Of a stretch of DNA of 64,000 nucleotides, positions 40,486-50,194 are shown piece after piece. The DNA lies in the NCBI GenBank assembly GCA_944388075.1, contig CALXHI010000048.1, positions 1 to 64,000 of the forward strand, in the 5' to 3' direction. Origin of the DNA: an uncultured Clostridia bacterium (GTDB taxonomy: Bacteria > Bacillota > Clostridia > Oscillospirales > Ruminococcaceae). Positions within the stretch are counted from its first letter, which is position 1. Each line of letters begins with the position of its first letter. The notes under the pieces are model-generated. The model was not told the origin of the DNA, did not search any database, and saw nothing but the letters and a program-made list of their open reading frames with translations. The translations under genes and the position numbers were made by a program.

Positions 40486-43272
40486 TTAGCCAAACAAATT
40501 CGTCAAATCTGCCACATTCAGCCTGATTTCGGGACAAAATGCGTCGCTGGAACAATAATCCAAAACAGCGTGTGCCAAACGATTGCCACTCAAGGTATCC
40601 TGAATTTCCTCGAGCCGAATCGTGCAGACGAGCAGACTGCCGCCGGCCACATTCGTCTCAAAAAGTAAGCCCAGACGGTGATTGCGCTCCCAGTTGTCAA
40701 TCATCTGTACGACAGGGCGGTAGCCCTCCGGCATCGCATCGAGTACCGCACAATCTGCATGACTGACTGCATCATACCACACCGGCGTACTATACTCGGC
40801 ACTGTACATGCGCTTGGCAATCGGATGTTCGGCCTGAATGCACAGTCCCATCGTGCCAACCGGTACTTCCTTGCCGATGGATTCCGAAATCAGACGGAAC
40901 ATGTGATAATTCCAGAAATCCGCACAGTAAAAGCCCGGAATAGCCTGCTTGACCTCGGACGGCAGCAGCAGTACCCGTTTGCCCTGTTGCAATAGCGGCA
41001 TGGCATCTGTTATCGTATGAACAATGGAAACGCCATCCCGTTCCCATGCAACCGGCTGTACCGGCGGCAGAATGGTAATCGCCCAACGGTTCTGCACACC
41101 TGCCGCAACCGCCTCCAAACGCAATTCCGCATTGCCGACCAAATCCAACGGCAGTTGCAATGAAATTGTACCGATTTCTGCATATCCCATGCAGTTTTCC
41201 GGCATCGAAAGCATCGATTCTGCAATAGTTTCCCCATCGGCAATCAACGTCAAACGAATGGTTTGCTGTGCCGGATTCGGACGGTGACAGCGTACCGCTA
41301 TGGTCACCGGAACTTCCACACCCGATTCCCACACATAGCGGTCAAACCGTGCCAACAGCACCAGATCCCCACAGAATCCTCGCCAATCCTCGGCAGAAAT
41401 GAACCCCTTATTTTCGAGCAGCGCATTGAGCATACCGACCAGAGCCGTGCCCTGACCGGGGAAATCCTGCAAATCCAGAATTTGAAAGCCTGCTATATGC
41501 GGCGAACGCATGGCTGCCTCCAATTCCATCTGATAGCAATCCCTCGACAATGCACCCGAACAGCGGAAAAAGTCTTCCGCCTGTGCGCCCATACCCGCTG
41601 CCGCCAGACGCTCTCGGAAAATCTCGAAATTGCGTGCTTCTACCACACCCGTATAGTGCGAAATCTCCGAGAAATCCGGATAAACCGCATACTGCCCGAT
41701 CTCATGCGTGACAATCGGCTTATGCGGTACCAGACCGTCAGTACTCGTCGCCTTGACGGTTTTTATACCCGTGCCGTACTGAATCTGCAATTCGGTTTCC
41801 TCACCAGACGCTGTATTTGCCGATTCGGATTCAGACGGGCAAAGATACTGCTCGTAATCCCAATTCGCAGAGGGCGCATCGGTTTGCAGCCTGCCAATCG
41901 GCGCATCGCAGGTTGCATACGAGCCGCGAATCAGCTTGCCCCCTCCCATGCGCACCCCTGTCCAGAAATCCTCATGCGGTACAGTAACAGGCATATGCTG
42001 GAAATTGTTGCTGCCCTGCGTATAAAGCATACGGTCATCAGCGGCACGCAGCTGCACGAGAATGGCATCGAGCCGTTCGGGATCGCCCCAAAGCTCATTG
42101 CCGAGCGAAAACATACAGAAGGACGGATGATTGCCGAATGCTTTCGCAATGCGGAATCCCTCTCGAATCAGATACTCCTGTTCCTCTTTCTGAGCGGCAT
42201 ATTCCTCCGGATGCTGTTCTTCGCCGTAAATCGTGCCCCAAAACGGCAGCTCCGGCTCAAGATAGATGCCCACCGCATCCGCAGCCGCAAAGCAAGCCTC
42301 CGGCGGACAGCAGGTGTGGAAGCGATAGTGATTGATGCCCCAATCCTTCATCAGCAGCAAAACCCGTTTCCATTCCTCGACATCGGTCGGTGCTGCACCG
42401 GAAAGCGGAAACACCAAACCGTCATGCTTGCCTCGCAGCATGGTTGGAATGCCGTTAATCGTGAAGTGATCGGTTTGCGCACAAAATGCCCGCAATCCAA
42501 AGGTCACCGTCTGCGTTTCCTGCTCGGGCAAAGTCAAACAAAGCGTCGCGATTTCGGGGGTAAATTCGCTCCAAAGCGGAGTGTCTTCCGGCAATTGCAG
42601 CGTGACGGCAATCTTGCCGTCGCCATCAGCCGTCAGCGTTTCCGTCCATGCGGCATCGGGTCTGTTCTGCATGGTAATCTGCACCTGTACGGATGCTGCA
42701 CCATGGAGTACCGCTTTCAGCGTCACCGATTTTAGCTCGGCACAAGGATAGGCCTGCACATCCGACAGATACACCGGCGCATGGAACTGCAATGCCAGCT
42801 CGCCGGTTACGCCAATCCAGTTGGTTTGCGTGTCGGGGGAAGTCATATGACCGCCCTTGGTCGGGTAGTCCACATTCTTGATGCAAAGCACAAGCTCCAT
42901 TGTTTCCGCCGTATGTGCCGATAAGTCATAGACATGGGGCGTACAGAGACTCTTTTCCTCGCCGATTTCCTTGCCGTTGACCCAAAGACGGGTCATACGA
43001 GTCCGTTCCAGATAGAGGAAACAGGGCTGACCAACCTGCTCCGGCTCTAGGGTAACGATTTTCTTCAGCCAAATCTGTCCGGCAAACGGATAGCGTTCGG
43101 TCAAGAAACCGTCCTCTCGTTTTTCATTCAGGCTGCCGATAGCTTGCTGTGCGGTCGTTCCGGGCAAGGTCATAGTCAAAGCATAGTCCTGTGGCGGTGC
43201 GGTATATTGACAAGGCTCGGCATCGAGCTGCAAGCTCCAGATGCCTGCCAGATTCATTTGTTTTTGCATCAT
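40486..43272 (-). CDS. GH2 family glycoside hydrolase, cytoplasmic
   Basis: 928 residues without signal peptide. N-terminal sugar-binding domain ('AGQIWLKKIVTLEPEQVGQP', 'TRLWVNGKEIGEEKSLC'), Ig-like domain, then a (beta/alpha)8 barrel: 'NGIPTMLRGKHDGLVFPL', 'GINHYRFHTCCPPEACFAAA', acid/base Glu in 'MFSLGNELWGD', nucleophile candidate Glu in 'PIVTHEIGQYAVYPDF'. GH2 enzymes remove beta-galactosyl, mannosyl or glucuronosyl groups; this subgroup, with 'HKPIVTHEIGQY', resembles uncharacterised gut GH2s, and the substrate cannot be named. Start 43272 or 43269. It probably acts on imported hemicellulose oligosaccharides. Confidence 0.85.
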   Translation of the reverse strand: MMQKQMNLAGIWSLQLDAEPCQYTAPPQDYALTMTLPGTTAQQAIGSLNEKREDGFLTERYPFAGQIWLKKIVTLEPEQVGQPCFLYLERTRMTRLWVNGKEIGEEKSLCTPHVYDLSAHTAETMELVLCIKNVDYPTKGGHMTSPDTQTNWIGVTGELALQFHAPVYLSDVQAYPCAELKSVTLKAVLHGAASVQVQITMQNRPDAAWTETLTADGDGKIAVTLQLPEDTPLWSEFTPEIATLCLTLPEQETQTVTFGLRAFCAQTDHFTINGIPTMLRGKHDGLVFPLSGAAPTDVEEWKRVLLLMKDWGINHYRFHTCCPPEACFAAADAVGIYLEPELPFWGTIYGEEQHPEEYAAQKEEQEYLIREGFRIAKAFGNHPSFCMFSLGNELWGDPERLDAILVQLRAADDRMLYTQGSNNFQHMPVTVPHEDFWTGVRMGGGKLIRGSYATCDAPIGRLQTDAPSANWDYEQYLCPSESESANTASGEETELQIQYGTGIKTVKATSTDGLVPHKPIVTHEIGQYAVYPDFSEISHYTGVVEARNFEIFRERLAAAGMGAQAEDFFRCSGALSRDCYQMELEAAMRSPHIAGFQILDLQDFPGQGTALVGMLNALLENKGFISAEDWRGFCGDLVLLARFDRYVWESGVEVPVTIAVRCHRPNPAQQTIRLTLIADGETIAESMLSMPENCMGYAEIGTISLQLPLDLVGNAELRLEAVAAGVQNRWAITILPPVQPVAWERDGVSIVHTITDAMPLLQQGKRVLLLPSEVKQAIPGFYCADFWNYHMFRLISESIGKEVPVGTMGLCIQAEHPIAKRMYSAEYSTPVWYDAVSHADCAVLDAMPEGYRPVVQMIDNWERNHRLGLLFETNVAGGSLLVCTIRLEEIQDTLSGNRLAHAVLDYCSSDAFCPEIRLNVADLTNLFG

Positions 43273-43404
43273 TATGCCTCATTTCGATATAATATGTGTG
43301 TGCGATATCCTCGTGACATCGTCCTCTTCATTATACCATGATATCCTCGAAAATGCAATATCGCACTCTGATCTGTACCTTACCAAAGATGCTCTTTTTC
43401 TATG

Positions 43405-43441
43405 AAAAACACCCCGACCACCATATGGCAATCGGGGTGTT
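43405..43441 (-). terminator. Terminator of nifJ
   Basis: 10-bp stem AACACCCCGA (43409-43418 with 43432-43441), T-run on the minus strand at 43409-43405. Confidence 0.9.
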
Positions 43442-43472
43442 GCGATTCACATTTGCTGTGTTCGGCAGCGAA

Positions 43473-46400
43473 TTACGCCTTGCCGGCCAGCTTGGAGAGG
43501 TAAGCGTAGCGGTCGCTTGCAGACTGCTCTGCCTTCTCGAACAGCTCCTTCGCACGCTCCGGGAAGGAACGGGTCAATGCGCTGTAACGAGCCTCGCCCA
43601 TGATGAAGTCCTGATAGGAAGCGGTCGGAGCCTTGGAATCCAGAATGAACGGATTCTTGCCCTCGGCAGCGAGTCTGGGATCGTAACGGAAGTTGTTCCA
43701 GTAGCCGCACTCGACAGCTCTCTGCATTTCCTTCTGGCAGTTCTGCATACCGCCCTTGATGCTGTGCATCTCACACGGTGCATAGCCGATGATGAGGGAC
43801 GGACCCGGATAGGACTCCGCTTCCTTGATTGCCTTAAGGGTCTGGTTCATATCTGCCCCCATAGCGATCTGTGCAACGTAGATATAGCCATAGCTCATAG
43901 CGATATCGGCAAGACGCTTCTTTGCGATCGCCTTACCGGCAGCTGCGAACTGAGCCACCTGACCGATGTTGGAGGACTTGGAAGCCTGACCACCGGTGTT
44001 GGAGTAAACCTCGGTATCGAAGACCATGATGTTGACATCCTCGCCGGTTGCCAGTACGTGGTCGAGACCGCCGAAGCCGATATCATATGCCCAGCCGTCG
44101 CCGCCGAAGATCCAAACGGACTTCTTGGACAAATACTGACGGTTGTCGTAGATATCCTTGCAGTTATCGCAGCAATCCTTGACCTTCTCGATCTCTGCAA
44201 TCAAGGCTTCGGTTGCAACAGCATTCTTCGCACCGTCATCGACAGTATCCAGGTAAGCCTGTGCAGCGGCCTTCAGCTCAGCGGACGCCTTCTCAGCATC
44301 GAGAATGTTCTTGACCTTCTCGATCAGGCGGTTACGGACTGCCTTCTGACCCAGGTACATACCCAAACCGTGCTCGGCGTTGTCCTCGAACAGGGAGTTC
44401 GCCCATGCCGGACCACGGCCGTTGGCATCCACGGTGTACGGAGAGGTTGCAGCAGGACCGCCCCAGATGGAGGAACAGCCGGTTGCATTGGAGATATACA
44501 TTCTGGAACCGAACAGCTGGGTGATGAGACGCGCATAGGAGGTCTCGGCACAGCCTGCGCAGGAACCGGAGAACTCGAGCAGCGGCTTTTTGTACTGGCT
44601 GCTGATCACGGAAGCGTCGGTAGCGACCTCGGTCTTCTCGGTGACCTTTGCAACACAGTAATCGAATACTGCCTGCTGATCGTCCTGCGACTCTCTTGCG
44701 ACCATCTTCAGGGAGTTGGTCGGGCAGACGCCAACGCAGACGCCGCAGCCCATGCAGTCCATCGGAGAAACGGCCAGCGTGTACTTGTAAGCGGTCTTTA
44801 CAATATCCTTCGGCGCAATCTTGATGTTGGAAGGTGCAGCAGCAACCTCAGCCTCGTTCATTGCGAACGGACGGATGGTAGCGTGCGGACATACAAATGC
44901 ACAGCGGTTGCACTTTGCACAGGTCTCTGCATTCCACTCCGGAACGAGAACGGCAACACCGCGCTTTTCGTATGCGGATGCGCCCTGCTCGAACGTACCG
45001 TCGGCATGGTCAACGAATGCGGAAACCGGCAGGGAATCACCGTCCATCTTGCCAACAGGCTTCATAATGCCGTCAACCATCTTGACGAGCTTTTCAGCCC
45101 CCTCGGCCTTCTCGGGAGCGGCATCATCGGTTGCGGTTGCCCAATCAGCAGGGATCTCCACCTTGACATAAGCAGTTGCACCGGCATCGATGGCTGCCTC
45201 GTTCATCTCGACGATTTCCTTACCCTTCTTCATGAATTTCTGTGCCTTCTCCTTCATGTAGTCAATGGCTTCAGCCTCCGGCAGCACCTTAGAGAGGGAG
45301 AAGAATGCGGACTGGAGAACGGTGTTGGTACGCTTGCCCAGACCGATCTGTGCAGCGATCTCAATGGCGTTGACCAAATACAGCTGAATGTTGTTCTGTG
45401 CGATATAGCGCTTGGTCTCGGCATTGAGGTGCTGACCGATCTCCTCGGGTGTCCACTGGCAGTTGATCAGGAACACGCCGCCCGGCTTGACATCATTGAC
45501 CATCTTATAGCCCTTGAGAATATAGGACGGGTTGTGGCAGGCGACGAAGTCTGCCTTATTGATATAGTACGGGCTCTTGATCGGCTGATCACCAAAGCGC
45601 AGGTGGGAAATGGTGATACCACCGGTCTTCTTGGAGTCATATTGGAAGTAAGCCTGTACATACTTATCGGTGTGGTCACCGATGATCTTGATGGAGTCCT
45701 TGTTCGCACCGACCGTACCGTCGCCGCCCAGACCCCAGAACTTGCACTCGATGGTGCCGGCTGCTGCGGTGTTGGGAGCCGGCTCTTCCGGCAGGGACAT
45801 CTCGGTCACATCATCGACGATACCGATGGTGAACTGCATCTTCGGCTCTGCCTTTGCCATCTCGGCATAGACAGCGAACACGCTCGAAGGCGGGGTATCC
45901 TTAGAGCCAAGACCGTAACGGCCGCCCATAACCTTGATACCGGTTCTGCCCATAGCGTTGAGTGCTGCAACAACATCCAGATAGAGCGGCTCGCCCAGTG
46001 CGCCCGGCTCCTTGGTTCTGTCGAGAACAGCAATGGTCTTTGCGGAAACCGGGATTGCCTCAACCAGCTTCTCTGCGGAGAACGGACGATACAGACGAAC
46101 CTTGACCAGACCGACCTTCTCGCCGTGTGCATTCATATAATCAATGACTTCCTCTGCCACATCGCAGATAGAACCCATAGCCACGATTACACGATCGGCA
46201 TCCTCTGCACCATAGTAGTTGAACAGCTTATAGTTGGTACCGAGCTTTGCGTTGACCTGATTCATATAATCCTCAACGATGCCCGGAACCGCATCGTAGT
46301 AGCTGTTGCAAGCCTCACGATGCTGGAAGAAGATGTCGCCGTTCTCGTGAGAACCACGCATCACCGGCTTTTCCGGATTCAATGCACGGTCACGGAATGC

Positions 46401-47012
46401 CTGAACAGCGTCCATATCGCACATCTCGGCGAGATCTGCATAATCCCAAACCTGGATCTTCTGCAACTCGTGAGAGGTACGGAAACCATCAAAGAAGTTG
46501 ATGAACGGCACACGGCTCTTGATTGTAGCCAGGTGTGCGACAGCTGCGAGATCCATAACCTCCTGCGGGTTGGTTTCGGCGAGCATTGCGAAACCGGTCT
46601 GACGGCAAGCATACACGTCAGAGTGGTCGCCAAAGATGTTCAACGCGTGCGAAGCCACGCAACGAGCAGAAACATGGAACACGGTCGGGAGCAGCTCGCC
46701 GGCGATCTTGTACATATTCGGGATCATCAGCAGCAGACCCTGAGATGCGGTGTAGGTGGTGGTCAATGCACCGGCATTAAGCGAACCGTGAACGGTACCG
46801 GCAGCACCGGCCTCCGACTGCATCTCCTCAACGTTGACCGTTGTACCGAAGATGTTCTTTACACCTTGTGCGGACCATTGATCTACATAGTCTGCCATCG
46901 GGCTGGAAGGCGTGATCGGGTAGATTCCCGCTACTTCCGTGAACGCATAGGATACATACGCTGCGGCATTGTTGCCGTCCATGGTCTTCTTCTTACGAAC
47001 GATAGGTGCCAT
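43473..47012 (-). CDS. nifJ: Pyruvate:ferredoxin (flavodoxin) oxidoreductase
   Basis: Homodimeric PFOR of 1179 residues: pyruvate + CoA to acetyl-CoA, CO2 and reduced ferredoxin, central to anaerobic fermentation. 'YVSYAFTEVAGIYPITPSSP' at the N-terminus, two 4Fe-4S clusters ('CAKCNRCAFVCPH' and 'CMGCGVCVGVCPTNSLKM'), a further cluster Cys pair ('FSGSCAGCAETSYARL') and the TPP site 'SVWIFGGDGWAYDIGFGGLD'. Start 47012 has AGGAGGAAG upstream. Single-gene unit with strong promoter and terminator. Confidence 0.97.
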   Translation of the reverse strand: MAPIVRKKKTMDGNNAAAYVSYAFTEVAGIYPITPSSPMADYVDQWSAQGVKNIFGTTVNVEEMQSEAGAAGTVHGSLNAGALTTTYTASQGLLLMIPNMYKIAGELLPTVFHVSARCVASHALNIFGDHSDVYACRQTGFAMLAETNPQEVMDLAAVAHLATIKSRVPFINFFDGFRTSHELQKIQVWDYADLAEMCDMDAVQAFRDRALNPEKPVMRGSHENGDIFFQHREACNSYYDAVPGIVEDYMNQVNAKLGTNYKLFNYYGAEDADRVIVAMGSICDVAEEVIDYMNAHGEKVGLVKVRLYRPFSAEKLVEAIPVSAKTIAVLDRTKEPGALGEPLYLDVVAALNAMGRTGIKVMGGRYGLGSKDTPPSSVFAVYAEMAKAEPKMQFTIGIVDDVTEMSLPEEPAPNTAAAGTIECKFWGLGGDGTVGANKDSIKIIGDHTDKYVQAYFQYDSKKTGGITISHLRFGDQPIKSPYYINKADFVACHNPSYILKGYKMVNDVKPGGVFLINCQWTPEEIGQHLNAETKRYIAQNNIQLYLVNAIEIAAQIGLGKRTNTVLQSAFFSLSKVLPEAEAIDYMKEKAQKFMKKGKEIVEMNEAAIDAGATAYVKVEIPADWATATDDAAPEKAEGAEKLVKMVDGIMKPVGKMDGDSLPVSAFVDHADGTFEQGASAYEKRGVAVLVPEWNAETCAKCNRCAFVCPHATIRPFAMNEAEVAAAPSNIKIAPKDIVKTAYKYTLAVSPMDCMGCGVCVGVCPTNSLKMVARESQDDQQAVFDYCVAKVTEKTEVATDASVISSQYKKPLLEFSGSCAGCAETSYARLITQLFGSRMYISNATGCSSIWGGPAATSPYTVDANGRGPAWANSLFEDNAEHGLGMYLGQKAVRNRLIEKVKNILDAEKASAELKAAAQAYLDTVDDGAKNAVATEALIAEIEKVKDCCDNCKDIYDNRQYLSKKSVWIFGGDGWAYDIGFGGLDHVLATGEDVNIMVFDTEVYSNTGGQASKSSNIGQVAQFAAAGKAIAKKRLADIAMSYGYIYVAQIAMGADMNQTLKAIKEAESYPGPSLIIGYAPCEMHSIKGGMQNCQKEMQRAVECGYWNNFRYDPRLAAEGKNPFILDSKAPTASYQDFIMGEARYSALTRSFPERAKELFEKAEQSASDRYAYLSKLAGKA

Positions 47013-47083
47013 GAAAACTTCCTCCTGATTTTGATAGACTGAAAACCGCACCGTCTCTCGACTGCGCAGAATTTCGCATATCC

Positions 47084-47112
47084 ATTATATCACAACTATT
47101 CGCATTTGTAAA
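47084..47112 (-). promoter_or_regulatory. Sigma-A promoter of nifJ
   Basis: Minus strand TTTACA (47107-47112), 17-bp spacer, TATAAT (47084-47089). Confidence 0.85.
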
Positions 47113-47266
47113 GGCGTTTTCTTGATTTTTAGGCGTTTTTTCTTGAAACTCCCATGGAAATTGCGAGGGATTCTAACATATCATTTCAAAAAATCCAATT
47201 TTTCCAGATTGTTTTTGTGCAGAACGCCAAAATGCGCTCTGAAAATGCAAAATTTCCCAAAAAGAG

Positions 47267-47295
47267 TTGACGCGCACCCCAATCTGCGGTATAAT
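47267..47295 (+). promoter_or_regulatory. Sigma-A promoter ahead of the Phe-rich leader
   Basis: TTGACG (47267-47272), 17-bp spacer, TATAAT (47290-47295). Expected start near 47302. Confidence 0.88.
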
Positions 47296-47311
47296 AAAGA
47301 TGGTGATAAAC

Positions 47312-47551
47312 ATGAATTTGTTTTTCACTCGTTTTGTTGTCTCCTTTCTTTTGTTCTACACATTTGATTTCACTTCATTTTCGTCAGGCAGGGCTTCGGT
47401 CCTGCTTTTTTTTCAAATTTCGCTTGGAACCGGCTGCATATTCCAATGCAATATGCATACAATTTCGTGTAGACTGCGGTTTACACGATGCCGGACTTTC
47501 CGCATATGCAAAATTACATGTTGCCGAAAGGAATCTGCCTATGAAACATAA
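47312..47551 (+). CDS. Phe-rich leader ORF (candidate regulatory peptide)
   Basis: 79-codon frame starting MNLFFTRFVVSFLLF; 8 of the first 23 residues are Phe. ATG is about 10 bases after the predicted transcription start, with GGTGAT upstream. The frame runs through the terminator hairpin at 47388-47413 and overlaps the next gene's start by 11 bases. A ribosome translating it would melt the hairpin. It could be a translation-sensing attenuator, a small hydrophobic peptide, or a chance frame in T-rich DNA. Confidence 0.4.
   Translation: MNLFFTRFVVSFLLFYTFDFTSFSSGRASVLLFFQISLGTGCIFQCNMHTISCRLRFTRCRTFRICKITCCRKESAYET
47388..47413 (+). terminator. UUCG-capped intrinsic terminator inside the leader
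   Basis: 7-bp stem GCAGGGC/GTCCTGC around a TTCG tetraloop (47388-47405), followed by 8 T (47406-47413). Limits most transcripts from 47302 to about 110 nt unless antitermination occurs. Confidence 0.88.
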
Positions 47552-48392
47552 AGCAAACCGCAGTCCCAAACGATCCATTCGTCAAGCCTATCAGGAGCTT
47601 GCAGCACAAATTCGTGCCAAACCTGCCGTGTTCACAGTCTGGTCAATTCTGCGTCTGATCGTCATTGCGATTGCCGTTCGCAGTGCATTTCAAGGCTTAT
47701 GGGAAAGCTTCTTTGTCTGTATGCTGACGCTCCTGCTGTTTATGGCACCCGCCTTTGTCGAACGCCAGCTGAACATCAAGCTCCCGACCGCATTGGAGGT
47801 GACCTTGCTCGTTTTCATTTTCTGTGCGGAGATTCTCGGCGAAATCGGCTGCTACTATCTCAAATATCCGTTCTGGGACACGATGCTGCATACCGTCAAC
47901 GGCTTTCTCTTTGCCGCATTCGGGTTCTGTCTGATCGACCTGCTCAACGAGAACAAGCGGATCCGGTTCGAGATGTCACCGACCTTCTTAGCTGTGGTCG
48001 CATTCTGCTTTTCCATGACCATCGGCGTGGTCTGGGAATTCTTTGAATATGCCATGGACACTTTCTTTCTGCTGGATATGCAGAAGGATACCATCGTTAC
48101 GACTTTCCAATCGGTCAAACTCGACCCGACACAAAGCAACACGCCGATTCCCGTATCCGATATCGTCCGCACCGTCATTGAAACACAATCCGGTGAACCC
48201 ATTGTTATACAAGGATATTTGGATATTGGCCTGCATGACACTATCAAAGACCTGTTCGTCAATTTCATCGGTGCTGTCATCTTTTCTGTCATCGGCTGGC
48301 TCTATATCCGTCACCGTGGCAAGAACCGTATCGCCGCCGCCTTTATTCCCGTAGTCGAGCATAGCCTTGACTCTGATGAGGCATCTTCATGA
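47541..48392 (+). CDS. Polytopic membrane protein, unknown function
   Basis: 283 residues; basic N-terminus, about six membrane segments (first near 35-55, last near 240-262) and an outside or loop stretch about 185-235. 'YPFWDTMLHTVNGFLFAAFG' and 'GVVWEFFEYAMD' recall small integral-membrane families such as DUF2238 but I cannot assign it. Start 47541 has AAAGGA upstream. The stop overlaps the next gene by 4 bases (ATGA), so both proteins are likely made together. Confidence 0.75.
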   Translation: MKHKANRSPKRSIRQAYQELAAQIRAKPAVFTVWSILRLIVIAIAVRSAFQGLWESFFVCMLTLLLFMAPAFVERQLNIKLPTALEVTLLVFIFCAEILGEIGCYYLKYPFWDTMLHTVNGFLFAAFGFCLIDLLNENKRIRFEMSPTFLAVVAFCFSMTIGVVWEFFEYAMDTFFLLDMQKDTIVTTFQSVKLDPTQSNTPIPVSDIVRTVIETQSGEPIVIQGYLDIGLHDTIKDLFVNFIGAVIFSVIGWLYIRHRGKNRIAAAFIPVVEHSLDSDEASS

Positions 48393-48778
48393 AATCCGAT
48401 TCTCCGAAAAAACCGAAAAAAAGCCACCCTTGGCTGCGTGCGCTGACCAATCCGCACCTGCTGTTCTGTCTGGCGGCTGCATGGTTTCTGACCAACGGCT
48501 GGTCATATTGTGCCTTGGGCATCGGTGTGTTTTTTTCCATTGATTGGTTGCGCAATCTCGCTTCCGTCTATTTGGGGCTGCTCTGGGTACCCGGTACGCC
48601 GGAGAAGATTCTTACCATCGCACTTGCCATTTTCTTGCTGCGCCGATGGTTTCCCGACGACGAGCGTACCCTTTCACTGCTCAAGCACAAAAGCCGGGAG
48701 CTGATCGAAAAAACCAAGCTCGAATGGCAATCGTTTCGTTCTTGGTTGAAACGAAACCGTAAATCAAAGGATGATTAA
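48389..48778 (+). CDS. Small membrane protein, unknown function
   Basis: 129 residues, Lys-rich ends (12 Lys in the last 40 residues together with several Arg) and two or three hydrophobic segments between about 20 and 90. Translationally coupled to the gene before it (ATGA overlap); one base separates its stop from the MATE start. No family recognised. Conserved coupling to a transporter would suggest an accessory role. Confidence 0.65.
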   Translation: MKSDSPKKPKKSHPWLRALTNPHLLFCLAAAWFLTNGWSYCALGIGVFFSIDWLRNLASVYLGLLWVPGTPEKILTIALAIFLLRRWFPDDERTLSLLKHKSRELIEKTKLEWQSFRSWLKRNRKSKDD

Positions 48779-48779
48779 C

Positions 48780-50150
48780 ATGTCAAATGCAATCGATTTA
48801 ACACAAGGGGAAACTGCTCCTGTTTTGATTCGATTCACCCTACCGCTCTTTCTCAGCGTCTTTTTCCAGCAATTCTATAACATCGCCGACAGTGCCATTG
48901 CCGGCTCTTATGTCGGTGAAGATGCCCTCGCCGCCATCGGTGCCAGCTATCCGATTACCATGCTGTTCATGGCGGTTGCCGTCGGCTGCCAAATCGGATG
49001 CAGCGTCGTGCTTGGCAGACTCTACGGCAGCAAATCCTACCAGAGAGTCCGCTCCTGCATCACCACATCGCTCCTCAGTGGGCTGGTCATTTCTCTGGTG
49101 CTGACCGGATTCGGCATTCTGTTCTGTGCGGATATGATGCGTCTGGTCAAGACCCCTGACAACATCTTCGCCGATGGCTGCACCTACCTGCGCATTTATA
49201 CTATTGGCTTTCCTTTCGTCTACATCTATAATGTATTGACCGGACTCTTCAGCAGTCTTGGTGACAGCAAAACACCGCTCTACCTGCTGATCATCTCGTC
49301 CATCGGCAATGTGGTATTGGATTTGGCATTCGTCCTGATTTGTGATTGGGGCATTGCCGGTCTGGCATGGGCAACGCTGCTCATGCAGGCAATTGCCTGT
49401 ATCTTGGGTGTGATTGCACTGCTGCGCCGTATGCGCGAACTGCCTGCCGCTAAGCATACACCGCTGTTTTCCCGACGGGATTTTATCGATGTGATGGGCG
49501 TATCCATTCCGAGCATTTTGCAGCAGAGCTGTGTTTCGGTTGGCAATCTGTTCATTCAGACTTTCGTCAATCCGTTCGGTTCCTCGGTCATTGCAGGCTA
49601 CTCCGCCGCTATCAAGCTCAATACCTTCGCATTGACCTGCTTCTCCAACATCGGCTCAGGCGTGTCCAATTTCACAGCACAGAATCTCGGTGCGGCAAAA
49701 CCCAAGCGTGTGAAGGAAGGCTTTCGGATCGGTGTTGTGATGGCATGTGTGGTTGCGGCGATCTTCTCGCTCTACTACCTTGTCTTTGGCAAGCAGCTGC
49801 TCGGACTGTTCCTCGATGAAAACAGCTCTGCGCTTGCACTCGAAACCGGCATGACATTTCAGCGGTATACCGCACCGTTCTACTGCATTATCTGCATCAA
49901 GCTGATTGCCGATGCGGTCTTGCGCGGCAGCGGCAGCATGGTGCATTTTATCATCTGCACGCTGCTCGATTTGGTGATGCGTGTAGTGCTTGCCGCCATT
50001 TTCAAAGGTCCATACGGTGCATCGGGTATCTGGATGGCATGGCCGGTCAGCTGGCTTGCCGGCACGGCGCTCTCCTACCTGTTCTATCACAGCAATGTCT
50101 GGCAGCGGCATCTTGCTCCGCCCGATCAGCCCGTGGAATCTCATGAATAA
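48780..50150 (+). CDS. MATE family efflux transporter
   Basis: Cation-antiport exporter of 456 residues with 12 membrane segments. 'LPLFLSVFFQQFYNIADSAI', 'YVGEDALAAIGASYPITMLF', 'GVSIPSILQQSCVSVGNLFI' and 'NFTAQNLGAAKPKRVKEGFR' are typical of the NorM/DinF-like branch. Substrate unknown: drugs, envelope lipids or a product of the neighbouring radical SAM enzymes are possible. The start at 48780 is preferred over 48771, which is too close to AAAGG. Confidence 0.93.
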   Translation: MSNAIDLTQGETAPVLIRFTLPLFLSVFFQQFYNIADSAIAGSYVGEDALAAIGASYPITMLFMAVAVGCQIGCSVVLGRLYGSKSYQRVRSCITTSLLSGLVISLVLTGFGILFCADMMRLVKTPDNIFADGCTYLRIYTIGFPFVYIYNVLTGLFSSLGDSKTPLYLLIISSIGNVVLDLAFVLICDWGIAGLAWATLLMQAIACILGVIALLRRMRELPAAKHTPLFSRRDFIDVMGVSIPSILQQSCVSVGNLFIQTFVNPFGSSVIAGYSAAIKLNTFALTCFSNIGSGVSNFTAQNLGAAKPKRVKEGFRIGVVMACVVAAIFSLYYLVFGKQLLGLFLDENSSALALETGMTFQRYTAPFYCIICIKLIADAVLRGSGSMVHFIICTLLDLVMRVVLAAIFKGPYGASGIWMAWPVSWLAGTALSYLFYHSNVWQRHLAPPDQPVESHE

Positions 50151-50163
50151 TCCCATCCATCAC

Positions 50164-50193
50164 AACAGCCCGAACACTTCCGTTCGGGCTGTT
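50164..50193. terminator. Bidirectional terminator between convergent genes
   Basis: Perfect 12-bp stem AACAGCCCGAAC (50164-50175 with 50182-50193) with 6-nt loop, between the stops of the MATE gene and the HemN-like gene. T-tracts are short on both sides. Confidence 0.7.
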
Positions 50194-50194
50194 C

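Larger units (their letters stand above)
47013..47540. other. Intergenic region between nifJ and the MATE cassette
   Basis: 528 bases. Contains the nifJ promoter (47084-47112, minus), an AT-rich stretch, a strong plus-strand promoter (47267-47295), a Phe-rich reading frame (47312 on) and an intrinsic terminator (47388-47413) inside that frame. Confidence 0.75.

Noticed and set aside
43338..47042. 1234-codon open frame on the plus strand
   Set aside because: It is antisense to nifJ, has no ribosome binding site or recognisable domain, and exists because codon use in nifJ avoids stops on the other strand.
47312..47551. Classical pheA-type attenuator
   Set aside because: The downstream genes are not phenylalanine genes, the frame does not stop before the hairpin, and no antiterminator arm was found; kept only as a broader leader-peptide candidate.
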